DNA of 64,000 bases from Pedobacter sp. KBW06. Its GTDB lineage: Bacteria; Bacteroidota; Bacteroidia; Sphingobacteriales; Sphingobacteriaceae. This document shows positions 9,114-17,543 of the stretch, piece by piece. Within the stretch, counting starts at the first letter, position 1. Every line of letters starts with the position of its first letter. The position numbers were made by a program, and so were the translations under genes. The DNA is taken from the NCBI RefSeq assembly GCF_003852525.1, contig NZ_QAJL01000006.1:125501-189500 (forward strand), read 5' to 3'. Below the pieces are notes generated by a model, which did not search any database, was not told the DNA's origin, and saw only the letters and a list, made by a program, of their open reading frames with translations.

Positions 9114-11339
9114 TCATTTCAGTTTTGAAGAAAGCAGCTCCTTTAGCTCGCCGTTGATGCGGACTTTTACTTTCTCCGGTTGTTTGGAATAGATCTGATA
9201 GCTCGTCACTTTCCCCTTCTGCCATTTACAGTTTACCGTAAAGCCACCTCTTGCTTTAAGTCCGTAAAATGCGCCTTCTGTGGCCCATTCTGCTGGAATT
9301 GCAGGCAATAGCTGGATTTCTCCGGCATGACTTTGCAACAGCATCTCTGCCATCGCTCCGCTGATTCCAAAATTTCCATCCAGCTGGAAAGGAGGATGAT
9401 TGGCAAATAAGTTGGGCAGTATATTATAGGTCAATAAACCCCTGATCATCATCCCTGCTTTTTCCCCCTCACCTAACCTTGCCCATAAGGCACATCTCCA
9501 GGGCCAGGTCCAGGAACGCCGGCTATCCCCCACCGTTGATTCAACGGTGAAGGGTGTATTTATGTTTTTACCATAATTTCCGCTTCTGCTTCTTAAGGAA
9601 ATGATGGCTGCATTTGCTAAATCCGGTGTATTCTTCCTGCTGATTTCCCGTCCAGGAAAGACCGCAAAAAGGTGGGAAGTATGGCGGTGCTGATCGTCCG
9701 GATCATCCCGGTCTTCCTGCCATTCCTGCAGCTGTCCCCATTTCCCGATTTTATTTGGCGCAAGCTGATGCTGCATTGAAGCAATCTTTCTTTGATAAGC
9801 CGTGTCAATATCAAGTGCTTTAGCCGCCTGGAGGTAATTTTGAAATAAATCCCAGACCAATTGCTGGTCGTGCATCACGCCGTCTTCTCTTGGTCCATGT
9901 TCCGGCGACCAGCCATTGGGAACCATTAAGGTTCCATCTTTGGAAAGCTTTAAACGATCTTCCCAAAACTGACAAATTTCTTTCAGGACCGGGTAAGCGG
10001 TTCCCTGCAAATACGACCTGTCTCTGGTAAAATCCCAGTGTTCAAATACGTGCTGGGCATACCAGGCACTGGCCGGAATATTCCATTCCCAGCCATTTCC
10101 GCCAAAAATACTCTGACTTGTTCTTGCCGTCCATCCCCGGGTCTTTTCCCCAAATGCTTTACGTGTGGCGATCCGGCAAGGTTCCTGTCCGGCCACAATG
10201 AAATCAATCAGCGGGACATGACATTCCGATAAATTGGTCGATTCGGCAGCCCAGTAATTCATTTGAATATTGATGTTATTGTGATAGTCGCTGGCCCATG
10301 CAGGCGTATTGCTGTTGTTCCACAGTCCCTGCAGGTTTGCAGGCAAACCGCCCGGTCTGGAAGAACTCACCAGCAGATAACGGCCGTATTGAAAAAGTAA
10401 GGCTTCGAGCGCAGGATCTTTAACTCCATTTGCATATGCTTTTAACCTGGCATCAGTTGGGAGGTCCAGCTGTGTTTGCGCTGTTTTCCCAAAATGAATA
10501 CGGGCAGCATCAGTCAGTTTGCTGATGTCATGAATATGGCGGGCCTGTAATTTAACATAGCCGATTCTTTGGGCAAGTGTCAATTCTTTTTCTATCTGCG
10601 GCATCGGATCATCCCTCCGCCATCCGGAATGATAATCAGGTTTATAATTGGTCCGTACATCCAGGTACAGGGTGATGGAATTACAGTTTTTAAAATCCAG
10701 GGTGTTGCCTTCGACCGCAAGGACTCCACCTTCCTTTATCAGTTTTAGCTTTGCGGCATATTTCAAATGATTGGGCATCTCCCCATTGAAACTCAATCCA
10801 TCCGGACTTGCAGTACTCACTGCACCTTGCGCAGATTGCATTGCCATTTTGCCGGATAGGGCTCCTTTTTTACTGGCAGTATACCTGAACACCATCACCT
10901 GATCAGGATAACTGGCGAAAGCCTCACGGGTAAAGATCACGCCGTTGACCACAAAGGTAGTGGTATGAACACCTGTCCGGATATTCAATTCCCGACGGTA
11001 GGCTTTTGCACCTTCTATTCCATCAAAATTCAGGCTGAACTCTCCGAAGTTCCTGTAAGAGCCAAATCCATGATCACCAGTCTGGTAACCACCGTCCCAG
11101 TTGTTGTCTCCAGACCAGAGGCTTTGTTCATTAAACTGAATCCGCTCTGTCCGGATGCCCGCAAACAACATCGCACCCATGCGGCCATTACCAATCGGCA
11201 AGGCTTCGGCATCCCATTTTTCGGCAGGTTTATGATACCATATTTTATCGTCATTTCCCCTGTCGGCTTTTACTGCGGTTGTGATGACCGACAGCAAAAA
11301 GATCACTACATATATAAGTTTTTTCATTGTTCTCATCAC
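9114..11339 (-). CDS. Secreted GH95 alpha-L-fucosidase (or alpha-L-galactosidase)
   Basis: 741 aa, signal peptide MMRTMKKLIYVVIFLLSVIT and on to VKAD; the ATG at 11327 (MKKLIY) is an alternative start. The N-terminal domain has the GH95 opening WYHKPAEKWDAEALPIGNGR and QFNEQSLWSGDN. The (alpha/alpha)6 domain contains NNINIQMNYWAAESTNLSEC, NGWSPEHGPREDGVMHDQQL and DDQHRHTSHLFAVFPG, and near the C-terminus HPPFQLDGNFGISGAMAEML. GH95 enzymes are inverting and use a Glu general acid with Asn/Asp-activated water. Characterised members cleave alpha-1,2-linked L-fucose, and some prefer L-galactose. It follows GH110 by 5 bp, suggesting a joint role in removing terminal fucose and galactose from one glycan. 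Confidence 0.94.
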   Translation of the reverse strand: MMRTMKKLIYVVIFLLSVITTAVKADRGNDDKIWYHKPAEKWDAEALPIGNGRMGAMLFAGIRTERIQFNEQSLWSGDNNWDGGYQTGDHGFGSYRNFGEFSLNFDGIEGAKAYRRELNIRTGVHTTTFVVNGVIFTREAFASYPDQVMVFRYTASKKGALSGKMAMQSAQGAVSTASPDGLSFNGEMPNHLKYAAKLKLIKEGGVLAVEGNTLDFKNCNSITLYLDVRTNYKPDYHSGWRRDDPMPQIEKELTLAQRIGYVKLQARHIHDISKLTDAARIHFGKTAQTQLDLPTDARLKAYANGVKDPALEALLFQYGRYLLVSSSRPGGLPANLQGLWNNSNTPAWASDYHNNINIQMNYWAAESTNLSECHVPLIDFIVAGQEPCRIATRKAFGEKTRGWTARTSQSIFGGNGWEWNIPASAWYAQHVFEHWDFTRDRSYLQGTAYPVLKEICQFWEDRLKLSKDGTLMVPNGWSPEHGPREDGVMHDQQLVWDLFQNYLQAAKALDIDTAYQRKIASMQHQLAPNKIGKWGQLQEWQEDRDDPDDQHRHTSHLFAVFPGREISRKNTPDLANAAIISLRSRSGNYGKNINTPFTVESTVGDSRRSWTWPWRCALWARLGEGEKAGMMIRGLLTYNILPNLFANHPPFQLDGNFGISGAMAEMLLQSHAGEIQLLPAIPAEWATEGAFYGLKARGGFTVNCKWQKGKVTSYQIYSKQPEKVKVRINGELKELLSSKLK

Positions 11340-11344
11340 TATAG

Positions 11345-13198
11345 CTATTTTAAGGTTACCTTCAAATTAGTTTTCAGCTCTTTATTCGTCATCTTAGCGG
11401 CGTTCAGCACAGGAAGTTGAGCGGTGTCAAAGTTATTCTTCCTGATCGACACGTTTTTACAGGCCGTCAGGTTCATCACCGGAGCGGTATTTTTTCCTGG
11501 CAAGAGACTTGTCCAGCTAATTTTATTGCCCTCAAATACGAGACCGTCGACACTTCTGGCATTGAGGACTCCATCTCTATACAAAATGAACGTATTGTCA
11601 ATGATGCGGATATTGCGGTGTACCATATTCCCAGCCAGCAGTTCATGATTTTCGGGGGCAATATTTATGGCGCCGCTCCCCGAGTTAAGGCCGCACTCCT
11701 GGAAAACATTATTTCGGATCAGCACATCCCTGACTGCCCCGGATTCAAACCAGCTGGAAGCATCATCGGCAATCAGAATGGGATACATTCCGGTCCGGTA
11801 AAAGAGGTTGTTTTCAATGCGCACTTTGCCTCTCGTGGTGAGCAGCAAACCCCGGGTATTTGTTCTTTCAAAGCGACTGTTCCTTACGATGACATCCGGA
11901 GTCCAGGTCAGGTTCTCGATGCAAAGTCCGGCAGCAACAAAGGGGGCTAAAGGACCTTCCAGTTCAATTTCCATTTCCCGCTTGTTGATCAGTTTTGCGG
12001 TTTTTAATTTTCCTGTTCCCAAAGGCATTAATGTTTTCGGATGGATGAATGCAATGCTGTCGCCGGCAAAAAAAGCTTCAAACCCATAGGTTTGATGGTG
12101 CATGAAACGAAGGGTAATTTTATGCTCCTGAACTGAACTGATCTGCAAATGTGTACCATGCACATTCACCGGATCGTCATGAGAACCTGAGGTAAAACAA
12201 CTGTCTAACTGAACCAATCCTTTACATCCGGAAAAATGAAAACAATCTGCAAAAGAAGCAATGATCCGGCCTGAGTTTTCTCTCGGCGCCACCACCACTT
12301 TCAGCAAAGAAATGTTTTCTGAGAACTGGGATACAATGCCCAATCCATGCATAAAATGCATTTTTAGATTTTCCAGTTTGACGTCTTTACTTCGGGAGAT
12401 AAATCCACCGCAATTGTCGCGGTATGGGTCCCTGATCGTGAGTACATCTCCTGCCTTTAAAGAGGTTTTACTAAAGTTGCCTTCAAATCTCACCTGGAAA
12501 GGACCCGTCTCGATGGCCTTACTTTCTAACAAAGGATTAAAGGAGCTGTAGTGCATCGAGTTTTTCAGCGGGTCAAACAGGATGGTATGGTAAGATCTGG
12601 TTTTCCAGCCTTCTCCATATAAGCTGATCCGGCCGCTGTCGATGGCGTACCTGGTATCCCGGTGAATCGTAGTTTCCAATGCATTTGAAGATACTGACTT
12701 TATCGTCAATTCTGAAATGGTTGGCCTTTCATAATCAAAACTGATGTTCTTCAATTTCACATGCTTACTGTTAAGAATGGCAAATGAAACCATTTTACCA
12801 TGCAGTATAACCAGGGTATTATTTCCTTCAAGGACCAGATTCTCCAGGTCTTCTAAAAGAAAAGCAATGTTTTTCACTTTGGAAAGGGTATCATCTTCCG
12901 TGCAATTAGAGACAAACAATTCACGCTTTGCACTCCCCTCGGGCCAAACGTCAATTCTCCCTCCAGGTAATACTAAAACCGCATTCTTTTCTTTCTTACA
13001 GGCATGAATCGCCTTTTGTATGGCAAGGGCAGCATTTTCAAAGCTGTTTTTCTTCAGACCGAAATCAACTGCGTTAATCCTGGTTTGAGCTATACTGCTT
13101 ATCGCGGACAAAAGTAAAAAGCAAAGCACGCAAAGGTGCTTTGCAAATGCGACAAAATACGGCCGGAGCCGACAATAAATTTTAAGGTCGTTCATCAT
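11345..13198 (-). CDS. Secreted GH110 alpha-1,3-galactosidase
   Basis: About 617 aa from the ATG at 13198 (MMNDLKIYCRL), which puts a signal peptide (LCVLCFLLLSAISSIAQ) at the N-terminus; an in-frame ATG at 13252 would add 18 residues before it and is less likely. The protein is a right-handed parallel beta-helix. Segments strongly reminiscent of GH110 include RDNCGGFISRSKDVKLENLK, MHFMHGLGIVSQFSENISLL, IIASFADCFHFSGCKG and GSHDDPVNVHGTHLQ, which supply the carboxylates and histidines of the active site. GH110 enzymes remove terminal alpha-1,3-galactose, as on blood group B and linear B structures. First gene of the GH110-GH95-GH36-GH20 operon; its promoter should lie in 13199-13671. Confidence 0.92.
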   Translation of the reverse strand: MMNDLKIYCRLRPYFVAFAKHLCVLCFLLLSAISSIAQTRINAVDFGLKKNSFENAALAIQKAIHACKKEKNAVLVLPGGRIDVWPEGSAKRELFVSNCTEDDTLSKVKNIAFLLEDLENLVLEGNNTLVILHGKMVSFAILNSKHVKLKNISFDYERPTISELTIKSVSSNALETTIHRDTRYAIDSGRISLYGEGWKTRSYHTILFDPLKNSMHYSSFNPLLESKAIETGPFQVRFEGNFSKTSLKAGDVLTIRDPYRDNCGGFISRSKDVKLENLKMHFMHGLGIVSQFSENISLLKVVVAPRENSGRIIASFADCFHFSGCKGLVQLDSCFTSGSHDDPVNVHGTHLQISSVQEHKITLRFMHHQTYGFEAFFAGDSIAFIHPKTLMPLGTGKLKTAKLINKREMEIELEGPLAPFVAAGLCIENLTWTPDVIVRNSRFERTNTRGLLLTTRGKVRIENNLFYRTGMYPILIADDASSWFESGAVRDVLIRNNVFQECGLNSGSGAINIAPENHELLAGNMVHRNIRIIDNTFILYRDGVLNARSVDGLVFEGNKISWTSLLPGKNTAPVMNLTACKNVSIRKNNFDTAQLPVLNAAKMTNKELKTNLKVTLK

Positions 13199-13671
13199 GT
13201 TTGCTAAGTTTTCATGGAGCTGATCTCCCGGGTTCATTTGTGTGATAGACAAACCGAAAGGTGAGTTATACCGGACGTGGGGGGGATTCCGGATAAGTCA
13301 CCAATCAGTTTATCAAATGCCAAAATTAAATAATTTCAGCCCCATTAAACTTGCTGTAATTTGATCAATACTGATGCTATTTTTGCTCAAATACCCGCAT
13401 TAGCAGTTTACAACATTGATGAATATCAGACATGCTTCGGCCCAGGATTACTCTGGGGGGCTTTAAAGAAAATAGCGTGATTGTTTTGTTCGGTGGTGTG
13501 TTTGCAGCTAGTTATCTTTGCATTAACATTTATAAATCAATTCATTACAACTTTTCTTAATTTTAGAATTTCCTGTTGGATTTACGATTAAACGCTATTT
13601 TGCGTAAATTTAACAGGTAGTAATAATGGCTGCCTATTCTTGTCTGATTAAATAAATCAAAAAAACACCAT
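13199..13671. promoter_or_regulatory. Divergent intergenic region between the GH110 operon and an AraC gene
   Basis: 473 bp expected to contain the promoters of both divergent units. It holds a G7 run (13279-13285) followed by ATTCC and a G6 run (13455-13460). I found no convincing paired -33/-7 elements or long inverted repeats. Confidence 0.4.
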
Positions 13672-14415
13672 TTGGAATACCAACTCATCAAACCGAACGA
13701 TTCGCTTTCCGACTTTGTGGACAGTTTCTGGATGCTGCACAATGGTTCCGGCAATGATAAAGAGGTGGTCATTGTTCCCGATGGAAGAGCTGATCTTTTT
13801 CTTTCTCAATCGCCGGTACAGCCCTTTCGCATGGCCCTTTTCGGACTGGAAACCCAGCCCGAAAAGACCGCAATTACGGCCGGGGCTTTGATTTTTGCCA
13901 TCAGTTTTAAACCACCTGGAATAGAATACATCCTTAAAGAAAGCATTGCCGGTTTGCTAAACCAGGCCAGGCTTTTACCAACAGGCTTTTGGGACTTTAG
14001 TGCCGCTGACCTTAGCAATTTTGAGCTTTTCTGTAAAAAAGCCACAGGAAAGATAGCGGAACAGCTCCCCGGCAAAATTGATGAGAGAAAGCAAAAGCTC
14101 TTTGAGCTGGTTTATGCTTCTCATGGTTCATTAACGGTAAAAGAAATCGCTGAAAAAGTATGCTGGAAGGAGCGCCAAATCAACCGTTACTTTAATTCAC
14201 AATATGGCATTTCCTTGAAATCATATTGCAATCTGCTTAGGTTCCGAAATTCCTTTCAGCAAATCAAAGAAGGGAAACTGTTTCCAAGCGAAGCATTTAC
14301 CGATCAGCCACATTTCATCCGGGAAATCAGAAAGCTCAGTGGTGTATCTCCAAAAGTACTCCATAAAAACCAAAACGACCGTTTTATACAATTTTCCAGG
14401 TTCGAAGCACAGTAA
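13672..14415 (+). CDS. AraC-family transcriptional regulator with DUF6597-like N-terminal domain
   Basis: 247 aa starting at TTG (13672). The start fits because the opening EYQLIKPNDSLSDFVDSFWM matches the typical beginning of DUF6597 domains, and no suitable ATG lies upstream in frame. Residues ~1-130 form the sensory part (VVIVPDGRADLFLSQ, ALIFAISFKPPGIEYILKE). Residues ~150-240 form the AraC helix-turn-helix pair (LTVKEIAEKVCWKERQINRY, FNSQYGISLKSYCNLLRFRN, and an IREIRKLSGVSPKVL tail). The protein should be a soluble DNA-binding regulator. It is divergent from the GH110 operon and followed 33 bp later by the YjdF-like gene. Control of either neighbour is possible but not shown by any visible binding site. 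Confidence 0.86.
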   Translation: MEYQLIKPNDSLSDFVDSFWMLHNGSGNDKEVVIVPDGRADLFLSQSPVQPFRMALFGLETQPEKTAITAGALIFAISFKPPGIEYILKESIAGLLNQARLLPTGFWDFSAADLSNFELFCKKATGKIAEQLPGKIDERKQKLFELVYASHGSLTVKEIAEKVCWKERQINRYFNSQYGISLKSYCNLLRFRNSFQQIKEGKLFPSEAFTDQPHFIREIRKLSGVSPKVLHKNQNDRFIQFSRFEAQ

Positions 14416-14447
14416 TTTTGCTGCCTCAATCAAGGAAAATTGTACCT

Positions 14448-14879
14448 ATGAAAAGCGAGCACCAGGTCACCATATTATTTGATCAGCCTTTTTGGATTGC
14501 TTTATTTGAAAGAACCGAAGCCGGTAAGTATTGCGTTGCCAGGTTTGTGATCAGTACTTCAGAACCCGAAAGTGCGGAAATAAACGAGTTTCTGGATCGT
14601 CTTGACTTTGGCAGGCTTACATATACCCCGGCTATGGTCAATGAGCGGGGAACAAAAGAGAAAAAGAGTTTTAAAAAACAGCAAAAACGAATTCAAAAAA
14701 ACGCGACAGACAGCCGGGTAAAACACGTCTACAGTAAAGCTCAAATCTTATTGAAGGAACAACTTGAAACCCTGAAAAAAGAAAGAAAGGCGCTGTCAAA
14801 ACTGGACAAAGCAATGGCAGAACAAGCTAAGTTTGAGCTCAGACAACAAAAGAAAAAGGAGAAACACCGGGGGCATTAA
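14448..14879 (+). CDS. YjdF/DUF2992-family protein
   Basis: 143 aa from the ATG at 14448 (MKSEHQVTILFDQPFWIALF); a TTG at 14418 could add ten residues. The N-terminal ~60 residues follow the YjdF pattern: a beta-strand, FWIALFERTEAGKYCVARF, then SEPESAEINEFLDRL. The C-terminal ~80 residues are highly charged, Lys/Glu/Gln-rich and probably helical (TLKKERKALSKLDKAM), as in other family members. The function is unknown; in Firmicutes yjdF genes are often controlled by an azaaromatic-binding riboswitch, which I do not see here. It follows an AraC gene by 33 bp on the same strand and is convergent with a decayed oxidoreductase gene. A poly-basic tail could suggest nucleic-acid contact, but this is speculative. 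Confidence 0.82.
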   Translation: MKSEHQVTILFDQPFWIALFERTEAGKYCVARFVISTSEPESAEINEFLDRLDFGRLTYTPAMVNERGTKEKKSFKKQQKRIQKNATDSRVKHVYSKAQILLKEQLETLKKERKALSKLDKAMAEQAKFELRQQKKKEKHRGH

Positions 14880-14939
14880 TTGAAATGCCTCCTGTATTTC
14901 TCCTTCCAATATCTTTTGTGATCATGGTCAGGCTTAACC

Positions 14940-15801
14940 TTAAACCTTGTAATATTGCTCCCAGCCCTTGCGTGGCGGCGGGCCAATCAATAATGCATTG
15001 GCTACCTTATGATTGGTAATGACCTTTCTTTTACGGTCAAATTCAAGTTTTGTATTTAATTTCTGAGCAAGTACCCCCAGACAGAATACCTGACTCAGCG
15101 GCCCGGCTATCGAAAATGGTGATCTTGTTTTTTCTTCCCCTTTACAAGCCTGAAGAAAATTCTTAAAATGATTTGAAGGGCTTAATGGCACTTCAGGAAG
15201 CCTGCCTGCCTGCCATGGCCTTCGCTTTTTCTTCAGGAATAATTGATAAGGTGCTGCCATGAGAGCCTCCTTTAAAAGTCAGTTCCTTACTGTAAATGAT
15301 CTTTCCGGGATTTAATTTTGCCGGTGCAATTGCCCCGGTGCTTGGTGGCAAATTATTGATGCCATCATACCAGTTTACATCCAGCGCCGGCATATCGCCC
15401 CTCTTTGGAAATTTAAAAGCTAAGGTAGAAGAGGTAGGAAAAAAGAAATCGTTATGCCCTTCTAAAACCGGATTGATCTGATATGGCAGGCCCAGATCAA
15501 GAAATTCATGTGCAGTGTCCAGAATATGTGCACCCCAGTCGCCAAGCGCGCCCATACCGAAATCAAACCAGCAGCGCCATTGCCCGTTCACAAAATCCTT
15601 ATTATAATTGTGTCCTGTTGTGGCCATTTGCCAAAGGTCCCAATCCAGGCTCTCCGGCAAGGCCTCGGCAGCCGGAAAAGATTTGAGATGGATGTCCCAT
15701 CCATGCCAGCGCCTTGGGGAATTCATATGGGCGGTTATCGAGGTCACATCCTTAATGATCCCGGCTTCCTTCCAGGCCTTAAACTGAAAATAGTGTTTGC
15801 T
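14940..15801 (-). pseudogene. Gfo/Idh/MocA-family oxidoreductase remnant, 5'-truncated and frameshifted
   Basis: Two overlapping frames together read as the C-terminal two thirds of a Gfo/Idh/MocA sugar oxidoreductase. The upstream frame (open from 15801, ATG 15747) contains DVTSITAHMNSPRRWHGWD, FDFGMGALGDWGAHILDTAH and WYDGINNLPPSTGAIAP. It then stops at 15193, while the other frame continues with LPEVPLSPSNHFKNFLQACK to 14940. Deleting one copy of a 4-bp repeat at 15200-15214 would join them exactly (AMAGR-LPEVP). The N-terminal NAD-binding Rossmann domain (~140 residues) is absent, with an in-frame TGA at 15802-15804. The gene is therefore non-functional unless the head lies elsewhere. It is downstream of the GH43 gene and was probably once the last member of that operon. 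Confidence 0.85.
15200..15214. repeat. Tetranucleotide repeat (GCCT)3-GCC causing a frameshift
   Basis: Three tandem GCCT units plus GCC lie exactly where the two reading frames of the oxidoreductase remnant separate. One unit fewer restores the frame, as expected from slipped-strand replication. Confidence 0.8.
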
Positions 15802-15866
15802 TCAAAAAATGTCGTCTTGATGATTCTTTTGTTCTCATTTTTTATAATTGTTACAAATGTGATAAG

Positions 15867-15887
15867 GTCGGGGTGCTTAGTCCCGAC
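15867..15887. terminator. Short hairpin after the GH43 gene, possible terminator
   Basis: GTCGGG (15867-15872) and CCCGAC (15882-15887) form a 6-bp stem with a 9-nt loop, about 75 bp beyond the GH43 stop on the minus strand. No strong T-tract follows, so this is weak. Confidence 0.3.
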
Positions 15888-15959
15888 AACTTACCTAATT
15901 GCCTCCCCCCTGTTCAACTGTTATTTAGTAAAATAAATACGTTATCTGATCAGACCGCG

Positions 15960-17516
15960 TTATTTTAGGTCAAATCGAAACCAATTGAAATCCGCATGAC
16001 CGTCTATGCCGGAATCCTCAGTACTATAATTAAATAAAGCAAAGCGATTTGCCGTCCAATTCAACCCCAGCGCCATATTTAAGGTATCGCCGATGGGCTG
16101 ATATTTTTTGCCATCTATACTGTACGCAAAAGAGGCCTTGAATCCAATATGGGTAACATTCGACTTAAACCAAACCTTTTTTCCTTTAAAAGGTATTGAC
16201 GTGACGGTACGGTCTGCATTCATCATGATGATCGATTGCTGTCTGTCTTTTTGTTGAATTGCGACAAAGGCATAGGGAAGCTCAAAAATACCGAAACCGG
16301 CTATATTTCCATCCTTCAAACCACTGACATCCATTTCGACTGTGCCACTTGAGAATGGTCCCTGCACCCTTTGTGTCAGCGTATTTCTCGCTTCGGAAAG
16401 TTTTGCCGCTTTACCTGCTTTCAGACGTAAATAACCTTTACGTTCGTTTAAAGACCATTTTTGATCATCAGGATTATGGTTCCACTGCCATTGTAATCCA
16501 AGCTTTGCCGCAGCAAAATCCTCGGATGTTGCCGGAACAACGATAGGATAGGTTTTTCCTACATCTGGTTTTTTATAGGTTTCCACTCCTTTTCCGTTTT
16601 CCCCCAGCATTGGCCAGCCATCTACCCAGGTAACCGGCTCCAGATTAGGCACCCGGCCTATAGCACCACGATCCTGCATAATGATGAACCACCAGCTGCC
16701 ATCCTTCATCTGAACCATCCCACCCTGATGTAAACCATTACCCGGATAAGTATGGTCGTCCCTGATGACTTCCTTTGATTCATAAGGTCCATAAATATCA
16801 TCTGACCTCAAACAGATCTCCCGGCCCTTTTTACCTCCGGTAGTACTCATTAGATAATATTTCCCATTAATTTTATATAGATGAGAACCTTCCAGGTAAG
16901 GATACTCCTTGTTATTATAGATCTCTTTCCGGGGAGTTTTAACCGATAATCCGTCTGCATTCAATTCCGTGATAAACAACCTTTCCTGTCCATGTGCGAC
17001 ATACACTTTGCCGTCATCATCAAAAAACAAACCCGGATCATACATGTATTCTTTAAAAATGGTTCTGGTCCATGGACCTTTTACATCTTTGGCCGTACAC
17101 ATGGAAAAGCATCCAGGTTCAGTACGGGAAATATTAGGCGTACAAAAGCCAACATAAAAAGTACCATTGTGGTAGCGAATGGTATTGGCCCATGAGCCTT
17201 TTAAATAGGCATTCCCGCCCTTCATGTCATACCGGGGATCGTCATCGTACCTGGGCACCGCATAACCTGCCATTTCCCAATTCACCAGGTCTTTAGACCT
17301 GGCAATGGGGCTGCCCGGAACATAATGCATACTGGTAGAGATCAAATAAAAATCATCCCCTACCCGAATGACATCCGGATCCGGCCAATCCCCCCACATC
17401 AAGGGGTTGGTAAATGTCCCGTTCCCATTATCGGGTGTATATGCGGTATTTCTTTTCTGGGCCAGCAATACATTGCTAACCATCATTAATAGAAAAAATA
17501 AAATGTATTTGTTCAT
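15960..17516 (-). CDS. Secreted GH43 glycosidase with C-terminal beta-sandwich
   Basis: 518 aa with a signal peptide (MNKYILFFLLMMVSNVLLAQ). The five-bladed propeller carries the three GH43 catalytic carboxylates: the general base Asp in WGDWPDPDVIRVGDDFYLIS, the pKa-modulating Asp in YMYDPGLFFDDDGKVY, and the general acid Glu in YPYLEGSHLYKINGKYYLMS. Residues ~320-518 form a beta-xylosidase-type C-terminal concanavalin-like domain, which usually completes the active site. Members of this architecture act on beta-xylosides, alpha-L-arabinofuranosides or, in some subfamilies, beta-galactosides; I cannot choose. It is the last intact gene of the SusCD-GH105-DUF2264 block, 27 bp after its neighbour, and would release pentose or galactose side chains. 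Confidence 0.93.
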   Translation of the reverse strand: MNKYILFFLLMMVSNVLLAQKRNTAYTPDNGNGTFTNPLMWGDWPDPDVIRVGDDFYLISTSMHYVPGSPIARSKDLVNWEMAGYAVPRYDDDPRYDMKGGNAYLKGSWANTIRYHNGTFYVGFCTPNISRTEPGCFSMCTAKDVKGPWTRTIFKEYMYDPGLFFDDDGKVYVAHGQERLFITELNADGLSVKTPRKEIYNNKEYPYLEGSHLYKINGKYYLMSTTGGKKGREICLRSDDIYGPYESKEVIRDDHTYPGNGLHQGGMVQMKDGSWWFIIMQDRGAIGRVPNLEPVTWVDGWPMLGENGKGVETYKKPDVGKTYPIVVPATSEDFAAAKLGLQWQWNHNPDDQKWSLNERKGYLRLKAGKAAKLSEARNTLTQRVQGPFSSGTVEMDVSGLKDGNIAGFGIFELPYAFVAIQQKDRQQSIIMMNADRTVTSIPFKGKKVWFKSNVTHIGFKASFAYSIDGKKYQPIGDTLNMALGLNWTANRFALFNYSTEDSGIDGHADFNWFRFDLK

Positions 17517-17543
17517 TTAAGTTCAATATTTTCTGGTAAAATC

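Noticed and set aside
14448..14879. yjdF-type riboswitch for the YjdF-like gene
   Set aside because: The gene follows AraC by only 33 bp, leaving no room for the aptamer.
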